Below are positions 16,511 to 24,527 of a DNA stretch of 64,000 bases, piece after piece. The notes beneath the pieces were generated by a model. That model did no database searches. It had not been told where the DNA came from and worked only from the letters and a program-made list of their open reading frames with translations. The DNA is from an uncultured Anaerobiospirillum sp. (GTDB lineage: Bacteria; Pseudomonadota; Gammaproteobacteria; Enterobacterales; Succinivibrionaceae). The number at the start of each line of letters is the position of its first letter. Position 1 is the stretch's first letter. The stretch covers positions 1-64,000 of the forward strand of contig CALXNA010000010.1 in assembly GCA_944389615.1 (NCBI GenBank), given 5' to 3'. The translations under genes and the position numbers were made by a program.

Positions 16511-17743
16511 TTAGACTAAGCTGCCGTTGCGCAACAGTTGCGGGTTGTTGCCCGCGCGCTGGTCAAAGAGCGGCTTTAACACCACCGCTAAGCGGTTGGC
16601 ACTTAAGTTAACGTCAAAGCGGCGGCTAACCTTGGCGCAGCGGGCGCTGTAGTCCTCACTTAAGAGCATGGTCAGGCCCTTGACGAAGTTGGCCATATCC
16701 TCGCCGCGCGGCACGACATGGTGGTCGTTTAAGCAGTAGGCAGGGATCTCAAGCAAGACACCGGCTTCGCCGATGGACTCGGCAAGACCAATTTGATTGG
16801 TCGCGAGCACCGGAATGCCGCTGACCACGGCCTCGCGCGTGAGCGCATTGATGCCCTCAAAGGAGAGCGACGGGGCGATCAGCACCTTGGTCTCAGCGAG
16901 CACCTCGCGGCTTGGGGTGGTTGGCGGCAGCACCTCGATGCACTGTAAGGCCTCGGCGCTAAAGGCCGGAGCGGTGGCGCCTAAGTCGTGGGCCTGCGCA
17001 ATCTGCTCGGCAAATTGGCCCTGATAGGTCTCATAGACCGTAAACTTGAGCTCTTGGGCCACGGCTGGGGCCATGGTGGCTAGCTTGGTGAAGAGCGCCA
17101 CGCCCTTATCAAGACTCGGGTTGATCATGGTGATGCGGTGTGGCTCTACCACCGAGCCATCTTCGCGCTGAGCGCGTGGGACGCCCACCACCGGCAAAAA
17201 CGAGCCTAAGACCACACAGTTGATCTTCTGCAAGGTCGCATAGAGGTTTGAGGTGGCGGCACTGTCGGTCACAACCACGTCGATGTTAGGGAAGTTAAAG
17301 CGGCGTGGGGTGGCATCGAGCAGCGTGTACACGGTTGGCAGACCGCGGCGCTTGGCTTCGTCAAAGCACACCATCGAGAGCATGTCGGTGCCGCAGCCCA
17401 TGACGACATCAGGGCGGAAGGCATTGATGATGGCGCAGAACTTGGCGTAGAAGTTACGCTGCTCTTGCGAGGTCATCTCGCCTAAGTGGCGCGACTTGGT
17501 GCGCATGTAGATGAAGTTGATATTGTTGTCGTTGAGGTTGAACGAGTTCTCGTTGCCCTTGAGCTTTTCGTCCAAGTCCGTGAACATCGCGGTGCCGCTT
17601 TCTTGCACGAAGTTCAAGGCGCTCAGGCCGACGATATCAACCTCGCGGGCTTTAAGCGATAACAGCATATTGCGCCATTGGGTGGCGGAGGCATTAGCCG
17701 TGTCGTGAACGCTCAGAGGGCTAACCCAAAGAAGTTTAGGCAT
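16511..17743 (-). CDS. GT-B glycosyltransferase, tandem array member 3
   Basis: 410 residues; ATG at 17743 with TAGGAA upstream. Starts MPKLLWVSPLSVHDTANASA, so the array signature is kept with changes (Thr/Ala for Ser-Ser-Gly). Second half: ITMINPSLDKGVALFTKLA near residue 207 and a variant acidic motif EGINALTREAVVSGIPVLA in which both Glu of E-x7-E are present although WGR is lost. The C-terminus NNPQLLRNGSLV resembles that of member 1 (SNPQLLRTGAFSL), so members 1 and 3 form one sub-branch and members 2, 4, 5 and 6 another. A cytoplasmic sugar transferase with unknown donor. Confidence 0.83.
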   Translation of the reverse strand: MPKLLWVSPLSVHDTANASATQWRNMLLSLKAREVDIVGLSALNFVQESGTAMFTDLDEKLKGNENSFNLNDNNINFIYMRTKSRHLGEMTSQEQRNFYAKFCAIINAFRPDVVMGCGTDMLSMVCFDEAKRRGLPTVYTLLDATPRRFNFPNIDVVVTDSAATSNLYATLQKINCVVLGSFLPVVGVPRAQREDGSVVEPHRITMINPSLDKGVALFTKLATMAPAVAQELKFTVYETYQGQFAEQIAQAHDLGATAPAFSAEALQCIEVLPPTTPSREVLAETKVLIAPSLSFEGINALTREAVVSGIPVLATNQIGLAESIGEAGVLLEIPAYCLNDHHVVPRGEDMANFVKGLTMLLSEDYSARCAKVSRRFDVNLSANRLAVVLKPLFDQRAGNNPQLLRNGSLV

Positions 17744-17851
17744 GATGTATTTCCTAGCTGGAAGTCAGGCGCGGCCCGGCTCGATGAAACTGTAAACCTG
17801 TGACTACCTGCGGCAACTTAGGCAATCTGCGTGGTTGCTACTGGGTTGCTG

Positions 17852-19057
17852 CTACTTGCGGTAGTACTGTGGGTGGTTGGTGGCGCTGCGCGCATAGAGT
17901 GGCGCGAAGGCCGCGATCACGCGGTCGGTGGCGCGCTCAGGGGAGAGCAGCTCCTTGGCCTGAGCAAACTGCGCGCTATAGTCGCTGTTTAAGATGGTCT
18001 TTAAGCCCTCAAGCCATGGCTTGATTTCCTCATCGGTTGGGATCGACCAATTGTCCTTGAGACAATGCTCCGGCGCCTGCAGCGCAAGGCCGCAACCGGC
18101 CATAGCTTCGGCAAGGCCACCTGAGGTTGAGCACAGCACTGGGATCTCGTTTAAGGCCGCCTCCGAGGTGACGCGGCCCCACGACTCAAACCATAAGGAG
18201 GGGGCGAGCAGGGCGCGCGTGATGCGGTAGACCGGGCGCATGTCCTTTTGCGAACCGGCAAGGTCGACGTTAGGGAAGTCGCTCGGCTTGAACGGATGGA
18301 CGTCGGGCTTGTCCTTTTCATGGAGCAAGGTGACGGTCTGGGCGAAGTGGGCGCGCGAGTTGATCACCAAGAACTTAAGCTCCGGCATCTCCTTTTGGCA
18401 GACCTGAGCGAGCTTGGCGACAATCGGCAGTCCCTTGGAGCCGACCGGGTTGATGAAGGTGATGTACTTAGGCTCACGCTCCTTACTCAAAAAGCGCTCG
18501 GGCGAGAAGAAGGCGCCGGTGGGCACCACATTGATGCGGCTAATCTGCGCGTAGTAGTCGCTGGTGGCTTGGCTGTCGGTGATCACCAGATCAAAGTTGG
18601 GGAAGGAGAATTGCTGGTGGTTGCCATTGACTAAGAGATAGACCGTCTTGATGCCACGGCGCTTGGCCTCAGCAAAGCACGCAAGCGAGGTCATGCCCGG
18701 GCAATAGCCAAAGACGATGTCGGGGCGGAACTGGTCTAAGACCTCGCAGAAGGTCTCGTATAAGAGCTCGCCTTCGTCTAAGGTGAAATCGAGCTCATGG
18801 CGGCTGTGGCAGCGCGTGTAGATGTAGTGGATGCCGTTATCGTCCAAGATAAAGGTCTTGTGGGAATCTTGCTTGAGCTTCTGCTCTAAATCGCCAAAGG
18901 CCACCGTCCCGGAGGGATTGTCGAAGACAAAGGAGGCACATGACCACACGGTAAAGCCGCGCTTGACGAGGCACTCGAGCATGTCCTTGGCGTCGACCGA
19001 GGCGCCCGAGGACGTGTCATGCAAACTGTAAGGAGACAACCAAAGTACTTTGGGCAT
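17852..19057 (-). CDS. GT-B (GT4-like) glycosyltransferase, tandem array member 4
   Basis: 401 residues; ATG at 19057, ribosome site weak. Array signature MPKVLWLSPYSLHDTSSGAS, second-half block ITFINPVGSKGLPIVAKLA and E-x7-E in ESWGRVTSEAALNEIPVLC. A stretch HEKDKPDVHPFKPSDFPNVD is shared with members 2, 5 and 6 and seems specific to this family. The protein ends NHPQYYRK. 107 bases separate it from member 3 and only 21 from member 5 upstream, so the group is likely one transcript. Same general role as its neighbours; the spread of sequence between copies suggests different linkages rather than redundancy. Confidence 0.85.
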   Translation of the reverse strand: MPKVLWLSPYSLHDTSSGASVDAKDMLECLVKRGFTVWSCASFVFDNPSGTVAFGDLEQKLKQDSHKTFILDDNGIHYIYTRCHSRHELDFTLDEGELLYETFCEVLDQFRPDIVFGYCPGMTSLACFAEAKRRGIKTVYLLVNGNHQQFSFPNFDLVITDSQATSDYYAQISRINVVPTGAFFSPERFLSKEREPKYITFINPVGSKGLPIVAKLAQVCQKEMPELKFLVINSRAHFAQTVTLLHEKDKPDVHPFKPSDFPNVDLAGSQKDMRPVYRITRALLAPSLWFESWGRVTSEAALNEIPVLCSTSGGLAEAMAGCGLALQAPEHCLKDNWSIPTDEEIKPWLEGLKTILNSDYSAQFAQAKELLSPERATDRVIAAFAPLYARSATNHPQYYRK

Positions 19058-19078
19058 GGTGACAAATCCGCAAACAGA

Positions 19079-20287
19079 TTAAGTACGCACTTGATATTGG
19101 TGGGCGCCGCGCAGGGTGCACAGCGTGGTCAGCTGCTCGGCTAAGCGGCGGCTTAAGGTGGTGAGATCGACATTGCTGCGCGCAGTGGCGATGGCCTGCG
19201 TCCAGTCTTCAGTGAGCAGGCGTTTTAAGGCCGCGACCCATGGCGCGATCTCCTCGTCAGTTGGCAGCTCAGTAAAGTCGCGGGTGCAATGTGAAGGAGG
19301 CTCTAAGACGATACCGCCGCCATTGATGGCCTCAGGGATGCCGCCGATGTTGGAGCCCATTACCGGGATGTCATTGAGCAGCGCTTCGCTCGCGATGCGC
19401 CCCCATGATTCGTAGGCAAGAGACGGGACGATTAACGCCTTGGTTCTTGCATAAACCAAGCGCATATCGTTGGTGGCATTGGTCATCAGGACATTGCTAA
19501 AGTCGGAGGCCTGATAAGGCCGCACCTCCGGCTGCCCCGGCTCATGTAAGTACGGCAGGCCTGCGACAAAGTTGGCGCGCGAGTTGACCACTAAGAACTT
19601 GATCTCAGGGAGCTCAGTTAAGCAGGCATGGGCGAGCTTGGCAAAGAGGTTGAGGCCCTTGCTGAAGTCGGGATTGACCATAGTGACAAAGGTCGGCTCA
19701 TGCTCGTGGGCGACCACGTACTTGGGATCGATGAATTGGCCGATCGGGGTGCAATTGATATGCTCGCGCTCGGCGTAGAGCGCGGCGGTGGTATTGGAGT
19801 CGGTCAAGACCAAGTCAAGGTGCGGGAAGGTAAAGTGCGCATGCTTGCCGTTCATGACCAGATAGACTGTAGCGATGCCGCGGCGCTGCGCTTCGGCAAA
19901 GCAGGTATAGGAGTCCATGCCGGTGCCATAGCCCACCACGATATCAGGGCGGTAGGAGGCGAGCACGTCACAGTAGTGCGCAAAGAACTCGTTTTGCTCG
20001 ACCACCGTGCGCTCCATCTCGGTGGTGTGCTGGTTCTTGAGGTAGATGTAGTGAATGCCGCGATCGTCAAATTGAAATAGCTGGGCCTTTGGGTTGCGCG
20101 CAAAGAGCTGCCCTAAGTCGCCGAAGGCGGCGTTGCCGCCATAGGGGCGGTCAAAGACGAAGGAGGAAAAGGACCACACGGTAAAGCCATGGGGCAGCAA
20201 GGAATCTAAGATTGCGCGGCAGTGAATCGAGGCCCCCGAGGTGATGTCATGCAGGCTATAAGGCGACATCCAAAGGATCTTGGGCAT
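19079..20287 (-). CDS. GT-B (GT4-like) glycosyltransferase, tandem array member 5
   Basis: 402 residues; ATG at 20287 with GGGAGCTG upstream. Signature MPKILWMSPYSLHDITSGAS, then VTMVNPDFSKGLNLFAKLA and E-x7-E in ESWGRIASEALLNDIPVMG. GSNIGGIPEAINGGG follows, as in GT4. The family-specific stretch is HEPGQPEVRPYQASDFSNV. The last 15 residues (TLCTLRGAHQYQVRT) are not shared with other members. 12 bases downstream of the stop of member 6. Role: sugar transfer to a glycan or lipid carrier at the cytoplasmic side, by family. Confidence 0.85.
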   Translation of the reverse strand: MPKILWMSPYSLHDITSGASIHCRAILDSLLPHGFTVWSFSSFVFDRPYGGNAAFGDLGQLFARNPKAQLFQFDDRGIHYIYLKNQHTTEMERTVVEQNEFFAHYCDVLASYRPDIVVGYGTGMDSYTCFAEAQRRGIATVYLVMNGKHAHFTFPHLDLVLTDSNTTAALYAEREHINCTPIGQFIDPKYVVAHEHEPTFVTMVNPDFSKGLNLFAKLAHACLTELPEIKFLVVNSRANFVAGLPYLHEPGQPEVRPYQASDFSNVLMTNATNDMRLVYARTKALIVPSLAYESWGRIASEALLNDIPVMGSNIGGIPEAINGGGIVLEPPSHCTRDFTELPTDEEIAPWVAALKRLLTEDWTQAIATARSNVDLTTLSRRLAEQLTTLCTLRGAHQYQVRT

Positions 20288-20299
20288 AGCAGCTCCCGG

Positions 20300-21499
20300 C
20301 TAATAGCGGTTGAAGTGGAGGTGGTCGCAGGAACGCGCCTCAAGATAAGGCTGCACCACTGCATTGAAGCGGCTCAGGCCCGTGGCCCCGCTCAAACTCG
20401 CTTGGGCCTTACTGAGTGCCTCCGACCAGTCTTCTTTAAGCAAGCGCTCTAAGGCCTGCACCCACGGCTCAACCTCTTCAGCCGTCGGCAGCGACAAGAA
20501 GTCGTGGCGGCAATGCTCCGGTACCGGAAGGCTCAGGGTAGCCCCCGCCTCACGTAGCCCCCCTGAGGTTGAGGCTAAGACCGGAATGCCGTTGAAGACA
20601 GCTTCGCTCACCACGCGGCCCCACGACTCAAACCAAAAAGATGGGGCGAGCAAGACCTTGGTGGCGCCGTAGATCGGCTTCATATTGGTGGTGCCCGGCG
20701 TCATATCGACGTTGGTGAAGTCCTGCGGGCTGAGCGGATGGAGATCGCGCTGTCCCTTTGCGTGCAGGTACTGGACGTTTTCGGCGAAGTTACCGCGCGA
20801 GTTCACCACCAAAAAGCGCACCTCCGGCAGGCGCTCTTGGCACACCAAGGTCAGCCGCGCGAGCAAGGCCAAGCCCTTTTCGAAGCTGGGGTTGATCATG
20901 GTGACGTACTTAGGGTGGCGCTTTTTAGCGATGACGCGCTCAGGCGCAAAGAAGGCCCCAATCGGCACGGCGCGGATACGATCGCGGCGGAAGTAGAGCT
21001 CGGCGCTCGCCTGCGAGTCTGTTAAGAGCAGGTCAACATGTGGAAAGGCAAAGCTGTGGTGATTGCCATTGAGCACCGGGTAGATCGTGGTGATGCCGCG
21101 GCGCTGAGCTTCGGCAAAGCAGGTCATGGTCAGCATGCTGGTGCCAAAGGCCATGCAGAAATCCGGGGCAAAGCGATCGAGCACCTCGCGCAGCAGGGTA
21201 TAGTACACCTCTTGCTCGGCGGCGCTTTGGTCGCCTTCAAAGGTGGAGCGGCAGCGCTGGTAGATGTAGTGGATGCCGTTATCGTCGAGCTCGAAGATAG
21301 GCTTTTGGCTCAAGGTCAGCTTATCTTTGGCCTCGGTGAAGAGCTGCGCGCCATTGGGCATATCAAAGATAAAGGACGAGAGTGCCCAGACCTCATAGCC
21401 TTGCTGGGCCAAGGCTTCCAAGAGATATTTGCAATTGATGGAAGCCCCCGACGAGATATCGTGCAGGCTATAGGGCGACATCCAAAGTATCTTAGGCAT
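20300..21499 (-). CDS. GT-B (GT4-like) glycosyltransferase, tandem array member 6 (first gene)
   Basis: 399 residues taking the ATG at 21499, which aligns with the start of its paralogues and has AGGA eight bases before; starts at 21508 or 21520 add a few residues. Signature MPKILWMSPYSLHDISSGAS; second-half block VTMINPSFEKGLALLARLT; E-x7-E in ESWGRVVSEAVFNGIPVLA. It is the promoter-proximal gene of the six-gene leftward array. About 575 bases of hairpin-rich sequence separate it from the divergent ATPase gene, leaving room for promoters in both directions; I could not pick a clear promoter for the array. Confidence 0.85.
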   Translation of the reverse strand: MPKILWMSPYSLHDISSGASINCKYLLEALAQQGYEVWALSSFIFDMPNGAQLFTEAKDKLTLSQKPIFELDDNGIHYIYQRCRSTFEGDQSAAEQEVYYTLLREVLDRFAPDFCMAFGTSMLTMTCFAEAQRRGITTIYPVLNGNHHSFAFPHVDLLLTDSQASAELYFRRDRIRAVPIGAFFAPERVIAKKRHPKYVTMINPSFEKGLALLARLTLVCQERLPEVRFLVVNSRGNFAENVQYLHAKGQRDLHPLSPQDFTNVDMTPGTTNMKPIYGATKVLLAPSFWFESWGRVVSEAVFNGIPVLASTSGGLREAGATLSLPVPEHCRHDFLSLPTAEEVEPWVQALERLLKEDWSEALSKAQASLSGATGLSRFNAVVQPYLEARSCDHLHFNRY

Positions 21500-21886
21500 C
21501 TGCGCCATCCTAAACAACAAACGAAACGACCACGAGTGCAGCCCGGCGGCGGCCTAAGGCCGCACGCTTGCGGCTGACGCCGCAGCGGCCAAGCTATCAG
21601 TCTAACCACTCAAACTTGGCCCACGCTTAGCGCCGCCTGAGGCGACGCCGTCTCAATCAGGAAACCGATCCCAGCGCAAAGTAATCGCAGGCATTGTAGC
21701 AAAGATCCCCACGCAAGTAATGACACGCCCCGCCGCCAGCAGGCCTGAGCCCGCTGGCGCCCGCGGGGCAAGCCCGATCTTGGGATCGCGCCGCAACTGC
21801 CTTCTCCATAGAGACCAATACGCCCGGGATGTGCGTGCAGTGGTCAGCTCCGCCGCGGCAAGGTTGGCCCAGCGTGGTACTGTGGG

Positions 21887-21913
21887 GCGAGCGCTGCGGA
21901 GAGCTTGGTGCAA
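21887..21913. repeat. 27-base repeat, copy A (intergenic)
   Basis: Identical over 27 bases to a segment inside the ATPase gene at 23215-23241 (core GAGCGCTGCGGAGAGCTTGG). It lies about 40 bases upstream of a possible -10 box (TATGAT, 21951-21956) for that same gene. Confidence 0.7.
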
Positions 21914-21965
21914 GGAGCCTCTTATTTGTGCCTTTGGGTTTAAAATTTGCTATGATGCTCTTGAG

Positions 21966-22037
21966 AAGATGATGCTAAGGAGTCATCTTACGGCGCGGCC
22001 TGCTTAGAGGTACGTTTGGCACGAAGCCAAATGTGCC
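21966..22037 (+). promoter_or_regulatory. Two consecutive hairpins in the 5' leader of the ATPase gene
   Basis: Hairpin 1: AAGATGA/TCATCTT (21966-21972, 21983-21989). Hairpin 2: GGTACGTTTGGC and GCCAAATGTGCC (22009-22020, 22026-22037), twelve pairs including two G-U pairs, with a 5-base loop. The second ends 37 bases before the start codon. Neither has a U-tract, so they are not plain terminators; they could be protein-binding or stability elements. Confidence 0.45.
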
Positions 22038-22074
22038 GACCAGATGGCAGATGGATAGGGCAAAGGATAGATCT

Positions 22075-23871
22075 ATGGCTGCATTAAAACGCATCCCATG
22101 CGGCGTAGAATCATGGGATGAAATCCGTGAGCCGAATATGCTCTATGTGGATAAGACTGAGCAAATTCTTAAGGTTATTGCTCTTTATAGCAATATCTGT
22201 TACTTTCGCCCGCGCCGTTTTGGCAAGACTATCCTCGCTTCTACTATCGCCGACCTGTTCCTTAATGGCGATAAGAACTTCCAAAACACCGCAATTTACG
22301 GTAACTGGCTGTACGATACGAACTTTAAAGTTCTGAATGTCTCCTTCGTTGGAGTATCAGGTGATAATCCCAAGGAGCTTGAGGCCAACATGTGTGGTCG
22401 TATCGCACTTGCTTATGCCAAGGCTGATTACAGCGAGGCAAACTCCATCGCTCTCAGCCAGATCCAGACCTTTAACCAACTTTTACCTTATATTCAGCTT
22501 TCATGCAAGGGCAAGAAGTTGGCCGTGTTAGTCGATGAGTGGGACTATCCCATCTCTATTCATCTGAACGATGAAGAGCATTTTAACTCAGCACTGACTG
22601 TTATTGGCAAGTTCTTTAGTGGCCTGCGCGCTATGCAGCCTGCTTTCATGTTCGTCACTGGTATTATGCGTTACAGCAATGCATCTCTGTTGACTGGCAA
22701 CAGCTTTTATGACTTGAGCATGGATCCTGACTTCGCTAATTTGTTGGGATATAATCAGCACGAAGTCGAGTATTATTTCCGTGAGTACATCACAGAGGCT
22801 GCGAAGCGTCTTCGTATGAGCGAAGGCGACGTTCTTGATAAGATCAAGCTGTACTATGATGGTTACTGCTTTGATGCAGAAGCAGAAACCAAGCTTTACT
22901 GCCCAGTGTCAATCAACTCCTTCTTCGCCCAGCTTCAATCCAACAACAAGCCCCCGCAGTTCAAAAGCTTCTGGACAGAAACCTCCAATACCGCAGCTGC
23001 TTTAAGAAGCTATCTTAAGTCTCATCCGGTCGATATCTCGTTATTAGAACACCTGTTCGATCACGGCGCATTGTTACCATATAGAGCCTTATCCACGGCA
23101 TCGAGCTTCAATGAGATGCAATTAGTTCCGCTGTTGGCGCAGTGCGGTTTATTGTCGATCAAAGAAAAGCTGCAGCCTGCGTCTCTTGAGCCCCACCAAG
23201 ACGAGTCGGCCGGAGCGAGCGCTGCGGAGAGCTTGGTGCAATCAGGAAGCATCCTTAGAAGTGATCTTCTGTATAAGTGTGCCTTACCTAATATGGAAGT
23301 TCAGAATGGTTATGTTGATGCTTTGATTAATTATTTGATCAGCCCATCAACTGAGGGGCAATGGCTGCCTGCTGCAACAACCAGTTTGGCCAACGCTTTG
23401 GCAACGGGCGATATTGCCAAAACAGCCGACTGGCTCAATGAACTCTTAGTTGAGTCCATCCTTTGTGATAAGAAGGCTCCTGTCGAGGAAAGCTATTATC
23501 GCGACTTCATCAAGACCTTCTTTAGGTTTAAGCTTAGGGCTCGAGTTAAAACTGCCAATAGTGTGGGCAGGTCAGATCTCGAAGTTCGAGTAGGTGACAT
23601 GCTCTACATCTTCGAGCTCAAGAGAACTTCTTCTGAAACTAAACGTGCCATTAGGCGTAAGCTGGATAGCGCTGAAAAGCAGATTGACAAAAATGCCTAC
23701 GGTATCAGTGATGCAAATCACGACAACAACCGCGGAGTTTCGTTTGTCGCTGTGGTCTTTGTCATCTCAGACAAGTCACGTCAAATTGTTGCATGGCGCA
23801 GCATTGATCAAAACGATCTGCATAAAGAAGGCTTTGTCACAGCTAAAAGCATGCGCAATAGCTTTATATAG
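22075..23871 (+). CDS. AAA-ATPase-like protein with a C-terminal PD-(D/E)XK nuclease-like domain
   Basis: 598 residues from the ATG at 22075 (AAGGATAG upstream). The N-terminal domain is the AAA-ATPase-like family: YVDKTEQILKV, Walker A FRPRRFGKT at residues 44-52, Walker B-like LAVLVDEWDYPI near 150. The C-terminal domain (about 480-590) shows DLEVRVGDMLYIFELKR, the D...E-x-K core of the PDDEXK_9 nuclease group. Function of this family is not known; it is abundant in anaerobic gut bacteria and may be selfish or defensive. The gene is clearly richer in A+T than its neighbours and uses AT-ending codons, a sign of transfer. A short GC-rich piece at about residues 370-390 (SLEPHQDESAGASAAESL) contains the 27-base repeat and looks like a later insertion. 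Confidence 0.85.
   Translation: MAALKRIPCGVESWDEIREPNMLYVDKTEQILKVIALYSNICYFRPRRFGKTILASTIADLFLNGDKNFQNTAIYGNWLYDTNFKVLNVSFVGVSGDNPKELEANMCGRIALAYAKADYSEANSIALSQIQTFNQLLPYIQLSCKGKKLAVLVDEWDYPISIHLNDEEHFNSALTVIGKFFSGLRAMQPAFMFVTGIMRYSNASLLTGNSFYDLSMDPDFANLLGYNQHEVEYYFREYITEAAKRLRMSEGDVLDKIKLYYDGYCFDAEAETKLYCPVSINSFFAQLQSNNKPPQFKSFWTETSNTAAALRSYLKSHPVDISLLEHLFDHGALLPYRALSTASSFNEMQLVPLLAQCGLLSIKEKLQPASLEPHQDESAGASAAESLVQSGSILRSDLLYKCALPNMEVQNGYVDALINYLISPSTEGQWLPAATTSLANALATGDIAKTADWLNELLVESILCDKKAPVEESYYRDFIKTFFRFKLRARVKTANSVGRSDLEVRVGDMLYIFELKRTSSETKRAIRRKLDSAEKQIDKNAYGISDANHDNNRGVSFVAVVFVISDKSRQIVAWRSIDQNDLHKEGFVTAKSMRNSFI
23215..23241. repeat. 27-base repeat, copy B (inside the ATPase gene)
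   Basis: Same 27 bases as 21887-21913, within a GC-rich segment that starts at about 23187 with GAGCCCCACCAAG. A partial relative of the same modules (CGGAGCGAG, GAGCCCCACCAA) lies at about 24092-24116. Confidence 0.7.
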
Positions 23872-23989
23872 AATGCGCCCTTCATAAAACGCTAGTGGTT
23901 GGTGTAGGGCCATACCAGTTAAGTTGTAATGTCCCATCTACTTTCCTGTTGCCTGCGTACGTAAAGTCCAACCTGCACCGAGTAAACTT

Positions 23990-24084
23990 CGTCTGCGCAA
24001 GCGTCCAACGATATCAGACTATGGCTTGCGCAAAGAGCTGCCTACCATATGGGCGGGCTGGTTTAAGTGGCAGCTCCACAGACG
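23990..24084 (+). ncRNA. Candidate structured RNA with a three-way junction
   Basis: Three nested complementarities: closing stem CGTC(TG)/(CA)GACG at 23990-23995 and 24079-24084; helix 1 TGCGCAAGC/GCTTGCGCA at 23994-24002 and 24024-24032; helix 2 GAGCTGCC/GGCAGCTC at 24035-24042 and 24069-24076. The helices abut with 2-base spacers, as in a junction. Either strand could fold. No known RNA family was recognised; the structure was found by eye and no folding energy was computed. Confidence 0.35.
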
Positions 24085-24307
24085 CGCAGGTCGGAGCGAG
24101 TTGAGCCCCACCAACTCAAGGCTTATGTGGCTAATTTACAATGACTCCCCCCAAATGCCGCTATAACCCCAAAGGCAGCTCTCACAGGGCGCAAGGTTTG
24201 GGCGGGGGCCGGTGGTGTGGGCCTCTCCGGGGCGCGGGCGCAGCGGAGGCGGCATGGGCCGAAATTAGCGTTAGGCAAATGGTCAGTGCATCTAGGAACT
24301 TTCTTGC

Positions 24308-24313
24308 TATAAT
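24308..24313 (+). promoter_or_regulatory. Candidate -10 box upstream of the gene at 24528
   Basis: TATAAT in a GC-rich surrounding, with no good -35 at 16-18 bases. If used, the transcript would have a leader of about 210 bases with several hairpins. Confidence 0.35.
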
Positions 24314-24527
24314 GTCCCCAAGATTTGAGTTGGGATGTCTCATCCAAATTTTGCTGGGGCCTTATGGACAGGCCCGTGAAGCTCCACACAGGAGCAGACT
24401 CCGCGGTGAGTGTGCTGCCTCAGTGGCTTCACAGCGCAGGGGTAGCGCCCTGTAAAGCCGCTAACGTAAGTCAGCGCGTAGTTCATAAGACCTGAGGAGC
24501 CTTGAGGGCTGCTTAAGGAGGGATACC

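Larger units (their letters stand above)
23872..24527. other. Intergenic stretch rich in inverted repeats
   Basis: No credible gene. It holds the multi-helix element at 23990-24084, a hairpin GAGTTG/CAACTC (24098-24117), a TATAAT at 24308-24313, and further hairpins downstream of it (GGGCCT/AGGCCC, GCTCC/GGAGC, CAGGG/CCCTG) in what would be a 200-base leader of the gene at 24528. Confidence 0.5.

Noticed and set aside
24123..24455. Open frames in both directions in the gap before 24528
   Set aside because: No ribosome sites and hairpin-rich sequence; composition fits a leader rather than protein.
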